64,000 nucleotides of DNA from an uncultured Clostridia bacterium (GTDB taxonomy: Bacteria > Bacillota > Limnochordia > Darwinibacteriales > DTU012). Position 1 is the first letter of the stretch; the number at the start of each line of letters is the position of its first letter. This document shows positions 25,967 through 36,160 of the stretch, one piece after another. The DNA lies in assembly GCA_900019385.1 (NCBI GenBank), contig FIZJ01000011.1:150439-214438 (forward strand), written 5' to 3'. Under the pieces are notes generated by a model. That model was not told the origin of the DNA and searched no databases. It was given only the letters and a program-made list of their open reading frames with translations. The translations under genes were made by a program, and so were the position numbers.

Positions 25967-28253
25967 GACTCGCCCGTTCCTGCCCGTGTTTCCTCTGCTG
26001 GCGCTGGGGATTTACCTGAGCCAGTTTGCCGCGGCTGCTTCCGCCGCCTGGGCAGGCGCCGTTTTGACACCACTGTGGCTGTGGCTTGAATTCAAAGGCC
26101 GGGGCAGTGCCCGTTATCTCTTTTGGCTGCTGCTGATCGCCGCTGGCTGTCTGCTCGCGGCCACAGATGCCGGTTATCTGCCGGAGTGTGATCAACCGCT
26201 GGCTTTAACCGGGCGTGTTTTGGATTGCCGCCCGTTGAGCTACAATCAGCGGGTGATCGTATTCGTTCCCGAACTCAAGGCCAGGCTCGCGCTCCATCTG
26301 CCGCTGGATCTGGAATTGATCCTCGGCGATAGGCTGTGGTTTCGCGGGCATCTAGAAAAACCGAGCCGTACCCGTAATCCCGGCGAATTTGATTACCAGG
26401 CATACCTGCGCAGCCAAGGCGTGTATGCGGTCATGGAACCATTTGCATGTGAGCTGCTGCCCAGGAAAGCATCGGCAGCCCTGGCGCTCGCATCCCTCCA
26501 GGCCCGATTTAAAGCCAACCTTGAGCGCCATATGCAGAATCCTGGGCTGGCCGCGGCATTGGTGTTGGGCGACCGCAGCGCCCTTAGCCCAGAGCAGTTG
26601 GAAGTGTGGGAACAGTTGGGGATTACCCACTTGCTCGCCGTCTCCGGGACACACATTGGGCTGTTTGCCGCCGCCCTCTGGCTGGCACTCAGGTGGGTGC
26701 CTTTTTCCAAGAATTCCAAGACGGTGGCAGTTTGTGCGGTTTTGCTGTTTTATGTGCTCCTAAGCGGCGCCAAACCTTCAGCCTGGCGCGCCTGGCTCGC
26801 CGCGGTGATCGCCGCTGGCGGAGCCGGCCGCAGGCAGCTCGATGGGCTCCATGTCTGGAGTTTGATTGGTACGGCGATGTTGGTTGCCAACCCTCTCTAT
26901 CTCTGGCAGATCGGTTTTCAGTTGTCGTTCGCGGCAAGCGGCGGGATTATCCTCTGGCGGCCCCTGATCAAGAAACTGGCTGCTTTGTTTCCCCAAAGGA
27001 CGGTGGGCAGATGGCTTGGGCGGATTTTTTCAGCTATCGCCGTTTCCATTGTGGCGCAGTTGAGCCTGGTACCGCTGATTCTGCATTATTTTTCCCACAT
27101 CGCTCTGCTGGCTCCTGCAGCCACTCTGCTGATGGTGCCGCTGGCGGCGGCCTTGATGGTAGGAGGAATGTTCCTGGGTGTGTTTGGTTCTTTGGCGGCA
27201 TATCTTGGTTCTGTCCTGGATGTGGTTGCCGGCCTTGCCGACTGGCTCTGCCGCCTGCTGGCAAGGGCGGACTGTAATGTTGCCGCGCCTCCCATGCCCG
27301 CGAACTGGGCTCTTGCCTGGTACTTGGCCTTTGCCGGGATCGGCTGGATCGGGCGCCGGCAGTATATCCGCATCGGCGCGCCGACAGTGCGGCGGTGGGT
27401 GAACTGGGGCCTTGTGGCTATGCTCGCGGTCAGTGTGCCGCATCAATTTGCCCGGCCTCTGGAAATCACTTTCCTTGATGTGGGCCAGGGGGACTGTATC
27501 TTGATCCGCACACCGTTTCGGCAGCACATTCTCGTCGACGGCGGCGGAGATTCGGTGTACTGGCAGGAGCGGGGCAGAAATGTCGGAATGACCACGGTTG
27601 TCCCCTATTTGAGGCACCGCGGTGTCCGTCACATAGATCTTGTCATCTCAAGCCATCCTCATGAGGATCACCTCCACGGCTTGCTGGCGGTGTTGGAGCA
27701 TTTTTCTGTGGGAATGATCATTGACAGCGGGCAGACCCACACTTCTCCGACATACAGGAAATACCTGGAGCTGATCATGGAAAAACGGATTCCATATCAG
27801 CGCCTTAGAGCAGGGGATCAAGTGCTTCTGAGAGGAGGGGTCTCACTTTCCATCCTGCATCCCCACCAGTTTCTATCAGGGACAGGTTCGGACCTGAACA
27901 ACAACAGCCTTGTGATCAGGCTGGCCTATCAAGGGCGAAGTGTGCTGCTTACGGGAGATATCGACAGAGAAGGCCTGGAAGACTTGCTGAAAAGGGGAGG
28001 GCTTACGCCGGTGGACTTGGTCAAAGTACCGCACCACGGCAGCAGGGCGGCGCTGGTGCCCGAGTTTTATCAGGTTGTTCAGCCGAGGCACGCCGTGATC
28101 TCGGTTGGCCGGAATTCCTTCGGCCATCCCCATCCTGATGTCCTGGGCTTTCTTGAGCTGTCGGGGATCACAGCATTAAGGACTGACCAGGAAGGAGCGG
28201 TGTCATTTTACATCTGGAATGGTCTGTTCGGCAGGTATTCACAGGCGCGGTAG
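25953..28253 (+). CDS. comEC: ComEC/Rec2 DNA uptake channel protein
   Basis: Membrane channel for transport of single-stranded DNA into the cytoplasm. The 766-residue product contains an N-terminal OB-like region (DUF4131), the multi-helix Competence domain with LAVSGTHIGLFAA, and a C-terminal metallo-beta-lactamase domain with SSHPHEDHLHG and LLTGDID, probably the nuclease. ATG 25953 is chosen over GTG 25938. Both overlap comEA, implying coupling. Whether the organism is transformable also depends on genes not seen here. Confidence 0.93.
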   Translation: MFQNRTRPFLPVFPLLALGIYLSQFAAAASAAWAGAVLTPLWLWLEFKGRGSARYLFWLLLIAAGCLLAATDAGYLPECDQPLALTGRVLDCRPLSYNQRVIVFVPELKARLALHLPLDLELILGDRLWFRGHLEKPSRTRNPGEFDYQAYLRSQGVYAVMEPFACELLPRKASAALALASLQARFKANLERHMQNPGLAAALVLGDRSALSPEQLEVWEQLGITHLLAVSGTHIGLFAAALWLALRWVPFSKNSKTVAVCAVLLFYVLLSGAKPSAWRAWLAAVIAAGGAGRRQLDGLHVWSLIGTAMLVANPLYLWQIGFQLSFAASGGIILWRPLIKKLAALFPQRTVGRWLGRIFSAIAVSIVAQLSLVPLILHYFSHIALLAPAATLLMVPLAAALMVGGMFLGVFGSLAAYLGSVLDVVAGLADWLCRLLARADCNVAAPPMPANWALAWYLAFAGIGWIGRRQYIRIGAPTVRRWVNWGLVAMLAVSVPHQFARPLEITFLDVGQGDCILIRTPFRQHILVDGGGDSVYWQERGRNVGMTTVVPYLRHRGVRHIDLVISSHPHEDHLHGLLAVLEHFSVGMIIDSGQTHTSPTYRKYLELIMEKRIPYQRLRAGDQVLLRGGVSLSILHPHQFLSGTGSDLNNNSLVIRLAYQGRSVLLTGDIDREGLEDLLKRGGLTPVDLVKVPHHGSRAALVPEFYQVVQPRHAVISVGRNSFGHPHPDVLGFLELSGITALRTDQEGAVSFYIWNGLFGRYSQAR

Positions 28254-28338
28254 AGAAAAATCCCTATTACAGGATGGATCGGGAGAGCCGGCAGCACCGG
28301 CATCCTGAACCACAGGCAGAAAACGAGGGAAGTTTGTG

Positions 28339-29331
28339 ATGTTCAAAGCCAAGCAGGCCATACTCAATGAACCACTGCAGCGCCTCTATCTCGTCTACGG
28401 CGAGGATCAGTACCTGCAGAATGAGCTTTTCCGCGCTTTCCAGCAGAGAGCGGAACAGAGCGGCATGCCCGAGTGGAATTGGATCATGCTTACAGCCGGC
28501 GAGGAACTGCAGCCGGCGGAACTGACGCAAGAGCTGCTGACGCCCCCTTGGGGAGCGGGGCCGAGAATCATCGCGCTGCGGGACGCCCATGCCCTGAATA
28601 AAGATTTCTTAACGGCAGTCGCGGGCCAAATAGAGAACATGCCGGACACCAACTGCTTGGCCATGTTCTTTGCCCGGCTGGACCGAAGCCTGAAGCCTGT
28701 CCAGCAGCTGCTCAAAATTGGGGTGGGCATTCCCTGTGAAAGCCCCAAAGGGGAGCGTTTGGTGCGCTGGGTGCAGGATTATCTCAGCCTGAGGCAGAAA
28801 AAGATGGCGCCTTTGGTTGTGCAGCAGTTTCTAAACAAAGTTGGCACTGATCTGCAGTTGATCATAAACGAGCTGGAGAAGCTGATCGCCCTCACCGCCG
28901 AACAGTCTGCCATAACGGAGGACGATGTGGCGGCTGTCACTTCGCTGGCGCCCGGACAGTTGGAGCTTGGAGGCATTTTTGACTTGGTCAAGGCCATCTC
29001 CGCCAAGGATGTCAAGCAGGCGCTGGCGATTCTGACGCAACTGCTCGACGCCAAGGAACCGCCCCTGCGGATTCTGCCTGTGATTGAACGGCAGCTTTAC
29101 TTGCTGATTGCCGCCAAGACAAAAGGCGGGGTAAGCACCAAGATAGTTGCCGAGGCATTGAACGAGAAGTCGGATTTTGCCCTGCGGCAGGCGGAGAAAT
29201 ATGCAAACAACTTTACCCTGAAGCAGCTGTATGCCGGTTTAAGCCAGATCCTGACCGCTGACGGCGAACTTAAATCTGGTGCCGATCCCGGGCAAATCAT
29301 GGAGCAGCTGATCATCAATATCTGTGCTTGA
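28339..29331 (+). CDS. holA: DNA polymerase III delta subunit
   Basis: Clamp-loader subunit that opens the beta sliding clamp. The 330-residue product has the N-terminal RLYLVYGEDQYLQNELFRAF with the P-loop-like fold and the C-terminal collar with ANNFTLKQLYAGLSQI. Firmicutes holA commonly sits between comEC and rpsT, as here. ATG 28339 follows GAGGGA; a GTG one codon earlier is possible. Confidence 0.93.
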   Translation: MFKAKQAILNEPLQRLYLVYGEDQYLQNELFRAFQQRAEQSGMPEWNWIMLTAGEELQPAELTQELLTPPWGAGPRIIALRDAHALNKDFLTAVAGQIENMPDTNCLAMFFARLDRSLKPVQQLLKIGVGIPCESPKGERLVRWVQDYLSLRQKKMAPLVVQQFLNKVGTDLQLIINELEKLIALTAEQSAITEDDVAAVTSLAPGQLELGGIFDLVKAISAKDVKQALAILTQLLDAKEPPLRILPVIERQLYLLIAAKTKGGVSTKIVAEALNEKSDFALRQAEKYANNFTLKQLYAGLSQILTADGELKSGADPGQIMEQLIINICA

Positions 29332-29354
29332 CAGACAGCCCTGGAAATGGGCAT

Positions 29355-29393
29355 AAAAAAGCGCCCTGCACTGCAAAGAGCGGGCGATTTTTT
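29355..29393. terminator. Bidirectional terminator between holA and rpsT
   Basis: AAAAAAGCGCCC and GGGCGATTTTTT pair with one mismatch around a loop of about 15 bases. The A and T runs at the two ends make it usable from both directions for the convergent genes. Confidence 0.75.
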
Positions 29394-29410
29394 ATTATGT
29401 CCTCTGGAAT

Positions 29411-29674
29411 CTAGCCTTGGAGGGCAGCGGCTTTCTTCATCAAGCGTGATTTTTTGCGCGCAGCTTTGTTTTTATGAATTAAGCCTTTGGCGGCAGCCTT
29501 GTCCAGAGACTTGATCATTGTTTGCAGATTGGCTTCGAGGTTGGGATCATTTTCGGCAATAGCCTGTTCAACACGCTTGACAGTGGTCTTGAGCGCGGAT
29601 TTTTGCGAACGGTTCATTGCTCTTCTCTTGAGGCTGGTACGAACCCGCTTCTCTGCAGACTTGTTATTGGCCAC
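29411..29674 (-). CDS. rpsT: 30S ribosomal protein S20
   Basis: Primary 16S rRNA-binding protein. The 87-residue product starts ANNKSAEKRVRTS and ends in the basic KNKAARKKSRLMKK, both typical. The GTG start at 29674 is preceded by GGAGGTG on the minus strand. It is divergent from gpr, as in Bacillus subtilis where rpsT, gpr and spoIIP are neighbours. Confidence 0.96.
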   Translation of the reverse strand: MANNKSAEKRVRTSLKRRAMNRSQKSALKTTVKRVEQAIAENDPNLEANLQTMIKSLDKAAAKGLIHKNKAARKKSRLMKKAAALQG

Positions 29675-29804
29675 TGAATTCACCTCCGTTAGATTGGTCA
29701 CCGCCCGTTATTATATCACTATCTGTCCAGGATTTCAATACATGATTCGCAGGTTTAGCGGATATTCTATTCACACAAAGAGTTTGCGAAAGGAGACGCG
29801 TCAC

Positions 29805-30914
29805 ATGTACGAGGTGCCTGATGGATACCAGCAGGAGTTTCAAGATAAATATGGAGTAAGGACCGATTTGGCGATTGAAGCCCATGAAGTGATCGTGGAA
29901 CGGGAAGGACCGCCGGAGATCCCCGGTGTGATTATCGAAAACGAGCATACAGAGCACGCCAATATCTGCAGAGTTACCATAGAAAGTGAATTGGGCGCCA
30001 AAATGATGGGGAAGATGCCGGGCCACTATTCCACCATTGAAGCCCAAGCTCTGCGCCAGCACAACCGGGACATCCATCAGGAGATCGGGGGGCTGCTGGC
30101 CAACGAAATCAAGTGGTTTATCGAGCAGAGTGGGCTAGGCCCGGAGGCAGTGATTCTGGTCGTGGGCTTGGGGAACTGGAACGCCACTCCCGATGCCCTG
30201 GGGCCGAAAGTTGTGGGAGAATTGATGGTGACCAGGCACCTGATCCAGCTTTCACCGCCGGAGCTTCGGAAGGGGCTGCGGCCTATTGCGGCGATTGCGC
30301 CGGGGGTTCTGGGACTGACCGGGATCGAAACCGGCGAGATTATCCGGGGGATTGTCGGCGAAGTCAAGGCTGATGCTGTCATTTGCATCGATGCGTTGGC
30401 CAGCCGCAGTATAAACCGGCTGTGCAGCACGATTCAGATTTCAGACACGGGTATCAACCCTGGGTCCGGTGTGGGGAACAAGAGAATGGTGATCAATCAG
30501 GAAACGCTGGGCATTCCGGTGCTGGCCATCGGTGTCCCGACTGTGGTGCATGCCTCGACCATTGTTTCCGACGCTCTGGATATAATTGGCGGGGAAGACC
30601 CGGAGCGGAAGCTGCAGGCTGAGGAAATGCCGCAAAAAACCAGTTTTGCTGTGGATCCTCAGGCGATCATGGGTTCAGCGGCGCAGCCAAATGCAGACGC
30701 CACAACGGCTCAGACAGCACCAGGCGCGATGTCCAGGGAACAAAAGCGGCAGATGATCAATCAGGTGCTTGAACCGTACATGGGCAGCTTGATTGTTACT
30801 CCAAAGGAGATTGATGAGCTGATCAACGATGTGGCCAATGTGATCGCCGGCGGCTTGAACAGTGCTTTTCACGAAGGCGTGGACTATGACGAGATCTTTA
30901 AGTACTTAAGTTGA
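29805..30914 (+). CDS. gpr: Germination protease Gpr
   Basis: Degrades alpha/beta SASPs when spores germinate. The 369-residue zymogen starts MYEVPDGYQQEFQDKYGVRT; the segment up to about residue 17 corresponds to the propeptide removed during sporulation, followed by RTDLAIEA with the conserved aspartate. VVGLGNWNATPDALGP and GIETGEIIRGIV are strong Gpr signatures. ATG 29805 follows GAAAGGAGA at 29788. A cognate SASP lies at 20214. Copy 2 of the palindromic repeat follows the stop. Confidence 0.96.
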   Translation: MYEVPDGYQQEFQDKYGVRTDLAIEAHEVIVEREGPPEIPGVIIENEHTEHANICRVTIESELGAKMMGKMPGHYSTIEAQALRQHNRDIHQEIGGLLANEIKWFIEQSGLGPEAVILVVGLGNWNATPDALGPKVVGELMVTRHLIQLSPPELRKGLRPIAAIAPGVLGLTGIETGEIIRGIVGEVKADAVICIDALASRSINRLCSTIQISDTGINPGSGVGNKRMVINQETLGIPVLAIGVPTVVHASTIVSDALDIIGGEDPERKLQAEEMPQKTSFAVDPQAIMGSAAQPNADATTAQTAPGAMSREQKRQMINQVLEPYMGSLIVTPKEIDELINDVANVIAGGLNSAFHEGVDYDEIFKYLS

Positions 30915-30923
30915 TGATTGGGA

Positions 30924-30960
30924 CGTGACAGGTCACCGTCCCCTGTCACGCCCTGTCACG
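30924..30960. repeat. Dispersed palindromic repeat, copy 2
   Basis: Arms CGTGACAGG (30924-30932) and CCTGTCACG (30942-30950) flank the same 9-base loop as copy 1, and a second CCCTGTCACG follows at 30951. The 25-base core 30925-30949 is identical to 13665-13689. It lies between the convergent gpr and gerM-like genes. Confidence 0.75.
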
Positions 30961-30971
30961 CCTTCACCATC

Positions 30972-31457
30972 TCATGGAAGATGGTACTCGATCAAGACGT
31001 GGCCGGCAATTGACTCAACCCGTTCGCCTTCAATCAGGATCTCAATCTTTTCGATTTCAGGAAACTGAATCAAAGTCGAGACAATCGCGTCCACCAGGTG
31101 TCCTTCCAGCTGACTGCCTCCGACAAAGTTTGTCTGCAGCTCTTTCGAGAAGTTGGCGCTGGCCAACCCGTCTGAAATCTTTAACCCCAAAAGTTTCGTC
31201 CCAACTGATACCGAAGGCCATAGATCCTGGTCTTTTTCCTCAGGTGTAGGACCCTCCAGCAATAATTCTAGGGCCTTTTCTGGAGTAGCCGGGCGAGGGC
31301 AGGAACGGACCACCGGCACCAACAAAAAATTGGTGGGTGTAGAACGGACAAAATAGACAACCAAATGATCCTTTTGTTCGATAATCCGGAGCTGGTAGAA
31401 CAAATACCCGGAAAAGGCCAAGCTCACAATCAACAACAGCGCAAGAACCTGCTTCAT
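30972..31457 (-). CDS. GerMN-domain sporulation/germination protein
   Basis: The 161-residue product has an N-terminal membrane anchor or signal (about 4-20) and a GerMN domain (about 55-155) with ALELLLEGPTPEE and a DGLASANFSKEL stretch. GerM proteins act in sporulation and spore germination, probably at the forespore membrane. ATG 31457 is chosen because AGAAGGGGG lies just upstream on the minus strand. The gene is convergent with gpr and divergent from spoIIP, a sporulation neighbourhood. There is only one GerMN domain. Confidence 0.85.
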   Translation of the reverse strand: MKQVLALLLIVSLAFSGYLFYQLRIIEQKDHLVVYFVRSTPTNFLLVPVVRSCPRPATPEKALELLLEGPTPEEKDQDLWPSVSVGTKLLGLKISDGLASANFSKELQTNFVGGSQLEGHLVDAIVSTLIQFPEIEKIEILIEGERVESIAGHVLIEYHLP

Positions 31458-31479
31458 AAAAGCCCCCTTCTTTCTGATG

Positions 31480-31495
31480 GTGACAAGGGTGTCAC
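31480..31495. repeat. Short hairpin related to the dispersed palindrome
   Basis: GTGACA and TGTCAC flank AGGG; the right side continues TGTCACACC, the same nine bases as the right arm of copy 1. It lies just upstream of the gerM-like gene. The relation to the full repeat is uncertain. Confidence 0.35.
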
Positions 31496-31593
31496 ACCTC
31501 ACTCCCCCATCCGTCGACCCCCATCTATAGCTTAACATATTTTGGTTGTTGGACAAATATAATGTGCTGTAGCCTACCAAAGAGGGTGGTAAA

Positions 31594-32646
31594 ATGCCGA
31601 GGCACCGCAGCCGCCGGCCGGCGGCTCCCATCCTGCCGTGGCTGTTTGTTGTGGCTCTGTGTGTGTTGATCGGGTATTTCAGCTATCATCTTCTTTTTGT
31701 TTATATCAGCCTCGATCACCGACTGGCCCGGACCGTGATCAGCCTGGGAATACCGATCGCCGGCGAACGGGAGCAGTACAGCCCAGGATGGGAATACACA
31801 CTCCGCTCATTTATATATCTGATCACCGATTTTGACTTAGGCAACCCCGATACACTGCTGAGAAACACCATACCTTTCTTGGACTTGTTTGAGAGCAGGC
31901 AAACCTGGCAGGAGCGGCCTTTCGTCTTTATTCCTGAACTGACCTTCGATCCTGATCCAACCAAACCGCTGGAAACCAGAGTTCAACCACCCAGCCGAGC
32001 CACAGCCGCGGATCTAGCACCGCAAGTCCTGATTTACCACAGCCATTCTTCCGAGATGTACCTGGGCCCGGCAGCAAAGTCAGAGAATTACCAGAACGCC
32101 CACTATGTCTTCAGTTCTACCAGCGACAGGACAATCACAGGAATCATGGAAGTAGGCAACCACCTGGCGGAAGCGCTGCGCAGCCAAGGTATTGGTGTGA
32201 TCCACTCCACCGCGATCCATGATTGGCCGACACTGAGCGGTGCCTACGTCAATTCCGAGCGGACTGTCAAAACCATCCTGGCCCAGAACCCCGGCATCCG
32301 CTTCGTCTTCGATGTCCATCGTGACGCCAACGTGCCTGATCGGACAGTGGTCATCGACGGCAGGCAGGTAGCCAGAGTGCTCTTGGTCGTGGCCACCGCC
32401 CAAAGTATTCCCCAGTCACATCCGCACTGGGAGAAAAACTATGAGTTCGCCCTGGATTTTTACCGTACTGCCGAACGCATGTACCCGGGCTTGATGCGCC
32501 CGATGCAGATTCGCCGCGATGCCCGCTACAACCAGCATCTGCACCAAAACAGCATTCTAATAGAGATCGGATCGGTGGAAAACACTATTGAAGAAGCACT
32601 GCTGGCGGCGGAATTGGTTGCCACTGTCATAGCAGAAATGCTATAA
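31594..32646 (+). CDS. spoIIP: Stage II sporulation protein P (peptidoglycan hydrolase)
   Basis: Amidase and endopeptidase that, with SpoIID and SpoIIM, drives engulfment of the forespore. The 350-residue product has an N-terminal membrane anchor (about 12-35) and the SpoIIP amidase domain with VLIYHSHSSEMY (H149, H151, E154), FDVHRDA and ILIEIGSVENT, the last holding the expected catalytic glutamate. ATG 31594 follows GAGGGTGG. A CATATT and an AAATATAAT upstream at 31536-31563 could belong to a sporulation-type promoter, but spacing is not convincing. Confidence 0.95.
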   Translation: MPRHRSRRPAAPILPWLFVVALCVLIGYFSYHLLFVYISLDHRLARTVISLGIPIAGEREQYSPGWEYTLRSFIYLITDFDLGNPDTLLRNTIPFLDLFESRQTWQERPFVFIPELTFDPDPTKPLETRVQPPSRATAADLAPQVLIYHSHSSEMYLGPAAKSENYQNAHYVFSSTSDRTITGIMEVGNHLAEALRSQGIGVIHSTAIHDWPTLSGAYVNSERTVKTILAQNPGIRFVFDVHRDANVPDRTVVIDGRQVARVLLVVATAQSIPQSHPHWEKNYEFALDFYRTAERMYPGLMRPMQIRRDARYNQHLHQNSILIEIGSVENTIEEALLAAELVATVIAEML

Positions 32647-32679
32647 TGAAATCTAGATTCGAGGCAAGGAGCAGGAAAT

Positions 32680-34296
32680 ATGCACGAAGAATCCAGTTCG
32701 GCACAACGGGTGGCCCGGGCTGCCGGGATTGTGATGTTTGCCATCTTCCTCAGCCGGGTGCTGGGGTTTGTCAGAGAACGGGCGATTGCGGCAGTCTTCG
32801 GCAGGACCGGGGCGACAGATGTCTTTTTTGCCGCGTTCGCCATTCCGGACTTGATGTATCAGCTGCTTGTGGGCGGCGTGATCAGCTCCGCTTTCATCCC
32901 GGTGTTTACTCAGTATCTGGCCCGCGATGACGAAAAGCAGGCCTGGTATGTGGCAAGCTCCTTTATCAATCTGGTTGGAATACTGCTGGTCAGCTTTACT
33001 CTGCTGGGGATCGTCTTCGCGCCTATTATCGCTCCTCTGGTGGGAATCGGTTTTGCCGGGGAACAGCGAGATCTGCTGATCAGCCTGATGCGGATCACTT
33101 TCCCGGCAGTGTTCTTCACCGCATTGTCCGGGATTTCCATGGGAATTTTGAACTCTTATCAGCGGTTCACGCTCCCGGCGGTGGGGCCGCTGGTTTACAA
33201 CACAGCCCAGATTCTCAGCGCTTACCTGATCGGCCCTCTGCTGGGGATTGTGGGGATGGCCTACGGAACGGTGGTCGGCGCCTTCGGCAGCGTTTTTGTC
33301 CAAGTACCGCTGGTGGCCCGCTTGGGGCGGCGCTACTACCGCGGCCTGATCGATCTGAAACACCCGGGGATTCGAAGAATCATCAAATTGATGATCCCGG
33401 CGATCATCGGCCTGTCCATTGCCCAGATCAACATGATCATCGGCCAAAACCTTGCATCTCTGCTCCAGACAGGTTCCATCGCCGCGTTGAGGCTCGCCAA
33501 CCGGCTGATCAACTTTCCATTGGGCATCTTCGCCATGGGGCTGTCAACAGCGATCTTCCCAACCTTGGCCACTCATGCCGCCCGGAAAGAAATGGCCGAA
33601 CTGAAGCAGACTTTTACCTTTGGGCTGCGGGTCGTCTTTTACATCACCCTGCCCTCGGCCGTGGGGATGGCGGTGCTGAGAGTGCCCATCGTCAGGCTTT
33701 TGTTCGAGACCGGTGAGTTCACCAGCCGCGACACCGAAGTTACAGCATATGCCTTGCTGTTTTATGCCGCCGGGCTGTTCGCCCAGTCCGGGCTGCAGAT
33801 CATTACCCGGGTGTATTACTCGCTGCAGGATACCATCACTCCGGTCAAGGTGGGGTTTGCGGCTGTTTTCGTCAATTTTGCGATCAGCTTGGCTTTGCTT
33901 AAGTGGACAAGTCTTGACATTGGCGGCCTGGCGCTGGCATTTTCCCTAACCAGCCTGATTCAGATGCTGATCCTGCTATGGGCGCTGCGGCGCAAGATCG
34001 GCGCTGTCGGCGGCCGCCGCATTCTGAGCACGGTGGCGCGATCCGCCGCGGCGTGCGCTGTCATGGCACCCTGCACGCATTACACAGCTGTATTGGCGGC
34101 CAGGTACGTGAATCTCGCTTCCGGAACCGGGCGCCTGATTCAGACATTCAGCGCCATTTCTGTCGGGATTGTGGTGTACCTGGTTTTGAGCCTGCTTTTG
34201 AGAATGGAAGAGCCGATATTTGTAGCCCGAGTGATCAAGCAGCGACTGAGGACCAAAAGCAGGGGCAGGTCCGGCACCGACCGGCAAAGCGGCTGA
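32680..34296 (+). CDS. murJ: Lipid II flippase MurJ
   Basis: Flips lipid II across the membrane for peptidoglycan synthesis. The 538-residue product has about 14 membrane helices and the conserved segments SRVLGFVRERAIAAVFG, SSAFIPVFTQYL, SLMRITFPAVFF and FPLGIFAMGLSTAIFP. ATG 32680 has AAGGAG about 10 bases upstream. It lies between spoIIP and lepA without a clear promoter of its own. Confidence 0.94.
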   Translation: MHEESSSAQRVARAAGIVMFAIFLSRVLGFVRERAIAAVFGRTGATDVFFAAFAIPDLMYQLLVGGVISSAFIPVFTQYLARDDEKQAWYVASSFINLVGILLVSFTLLGIVFAPIIAPLVGIGFAGEQRDLLISLMRITFPAVFFTALSGISMGILNSYQRFTLPAVGPLVYNTAQILSAYLIGPLLGIVGMAYGTVVGAFGSVFVQVPLVARLGRRYYRGLIDLKHPGIRRIIKLMIPAIIGLSIAQINMIIGQNLASLLQTGSIAALRLANRLINFPLGIFAMGLSTAIFPTLATHAARKEMAELKQTFTFGLRVVFYITLPSAVGMAVLRVPIVRLLFETGEFTSRDTEVTAYALLFYAAGLFAQSGLQIITRVYYSLQDTITPVKVGFAAVFVNFAISLALLKWTSLDIGGLALAFSLTSLIQMLILLWALRRKIGAVGGRRILSTVARSAAACAVMAPCTHYTAVLAARYVNLASGTGRLIQTFSAISVGIVVYLVLSLLLRMEEPIFVARVIKQRLRTKSRGRSGTDRQSG

Positions 34297-34345
34297 AGAG
34301 AACCGATAGAGGATAACGCTTGCGATAGAAGGACATGGTGTGGTT

Positions 34346-36142
34346 ATGGATCAAAAACTGGTTAGAAACTTTTGCATCATCGCCCATATCGACCATGGCA
34401 AGTCGACACTGGCTGATCGGCTGCTTGAAGCGACCGGTACGGTCACGAAGCGGGAGCTTGCCGAGCAGATCCTGGATTCCATGGATCTGGAACGGGAACG
34501 GGGCATCACCATCAAGCTGACTGCCGTCCGCATCAATTACCGGGCTGCAGACGGGCAGGAGTATGTCCTCAACCTGATCGACACTCCCGGCCATGTGGAC
34601 TTTTCCTATGAAGTGTCCCGCAGCCTGGCTGCATGTGAAGGGGCACTGCTGGTTATTGACGCGACGCAGGGCGTTGAGGCCCAGACACTGGCCAATCTAT
34701 ACCTGGCCTTGGAGCATGATTTGGAGATCATCCCGGTGATTAACAAAATCGATCTTCCCAGCGCTGATCCGGACCGGGTCAAGCGAGAAATCGAGGATAT
34801 CATCGGGCTCGACAGCAGCGAAGCGATCCTGGCCAGCGCCAAAACGGGCGCCGGGATCGATGAGATCCTGGAGGCGATCGTCAACCGGATTCCACCGCCG
34901 CAGGGAGATCTCGATGCGCATCTCCAAGCCTTGATCTTCGACTCCCATTACGACTCCTACCGGGGAGCGGTGGCCTATATCCGGGTTTTCAGCGGCACAC
35001 TGAAAACCGGCGATCAGATTCAGATGATGAGCAGCGGCCGCACTTTCGAGGTTTCAGAACTGGCGGTGCTGTGCCCGATGATGACTCCTGTGGACAGGCT
35101 GCTTCCCGGTGAAGTCGGCTGTGTGATGGCAAGCATGAAAAACGTCAAGGACACAAGGGTGGGAGACACGATCACCCACGCCCAAAGGCCCGCCCCAAAA
35201 CCCCTGCCGGGGTATCAGCCTGCCAAGCCGATGGTTTACTGCGGCCTTTATCCAGTGGATAACGAACAGTATGTGGAACTGAGGGAGGCACTGGAGAAAC
35301 TGCAGCTCAACGATGCGGCCCTAGCTTTCGAACCCGAAACCTCAGCCGCCTTGGGTTTTGGTTTCCGCTGTGGCTTTTTGGGGCTTTTGCACATGGAGAT
35401 CGTTCAGGAGCGGATTGAGCGGGAGTTCAACCTCAACATCATCGCCACAGCCCCCAGCGTGGTCTACCGGATCAGGCTCACAGATCAAACAGAGATTTAC
35501 ATCGACAATCCCGCGGCCTTTCCAGCGGTGGGGAAAATCGAGACGATCGCGGAGCCGTTTGTCACCGCCACCATCATGCTGCCCGAAGAATTTGTAGGCC
35601 CTGTGATGGAGTTGTGCCAGGAGCGGCGCGGAGAATTCAAGAACATGGAATATGTCACACTGGAGCGAGTGCGGCTCGAGTACGATATCCCATTGAGCGA
35701 GATCCTGATGGACTTTTTCGACAAACTCAAGTCCCGGACCAAGGGCTACGCGTCTTTGGATTATGAGTTCAGCGGCTATAGAGAATCGGATCTGGCCAAA
35801 CTGGATATTCTCCTTAACGGCAAACCGGTGGACGCCCTTTCGTGCATCGTCCACCGCGACAAGGCCTATGAGCGGGGCCGCAGTCTAGCCCGGAAACTTA
35901 AAGAACTGATTCCCAGGCAGCAGTTTGAAGTTCCCATCCAAGCCGCCATCGGCAGCAAAGTGATCGCCAGGGAGACCGTCAAGGCGCTGCGCAAGGACGT
36001 CCTGGCCAAGTGCTACGGCGGCGACGTCAGCCGCAAGCGGAAGCTGCTCGAGAAGCAAAAAGAAGGCAAGAAGCGGATGAAAAGCTTAGGAAGCGTCGAT
36101 GTCCCGCAGGAAGCTTTCATGGCCATCCTTAAAGTGGAATGA
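34346..36142 (+). CDS. lepA: Elongation factor 4 (LepA)
   Basis: Ribosome-associated GTPase affecting 30S assembly and translation under stress. The 598-residue product has G1 [11 protein letters not shown]3 [11 protein letters not shown] and G4 NKID, then EF-G-like domains and the LepA-specific C-terminus with [23 protein letters not shown] 34346 is chosen; GTG 34340 is two codons upstream. The pair lepA-hemW is widely conserved, as are hrcA and dnaK after it. Confidence 0.97.
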   Translation: MDQKLVRNFCIIAHIDHGKSTLADRLLEATGTVTKRELAEQILDSMDLERERGITIKLTAVRINYRAADGQEYVLNLIDTPGHVDFSYEVSRSLAACEGALLVIDATQGVEAQTLANLYLALEHDLEIIPVINKIDLPSADPDRVKREIEDIIGLDSSEAILASAKTGAGIDEILEAIVNRIPPPQGDLDAHLQALIFDSHYDSYRGAVAYIRVFSGTLKTGDQIQMMSSGRTFEVSELAVLCPMMTPVDRLLPGEVGCVMASMKNVKDTRVGDTITHAQRPAPKPLPGYQPAKPMVYCGLYPVDNEQYVELREALEKLQLNDAALAFEPETSAALGFGFRCGFLGLLHMEIVQERIEREFNLNIIATAPSVVYRIRLTDQTEIYIDNPAAFPAVGKIETIAEPFVTATIMLPEEFVGPVMELCQERRGEFKNMEYVTLERVRLEYDIPLSEILMDFFDKLKSRTKGYASLDYEFSGYRESDLAKLDILLNGKPVDALSCIVHRDKAYERGRSLARKLKELIPRQQFEVPIQAAIGSKVIARETVKALRKDVLAKCYGGDVSRKRKLLEKQKEGKKRMKSLGSVDVPQEAFMAILKVE

Positions 36143-36160
36143 GAATGGGGAGCGGAGGCC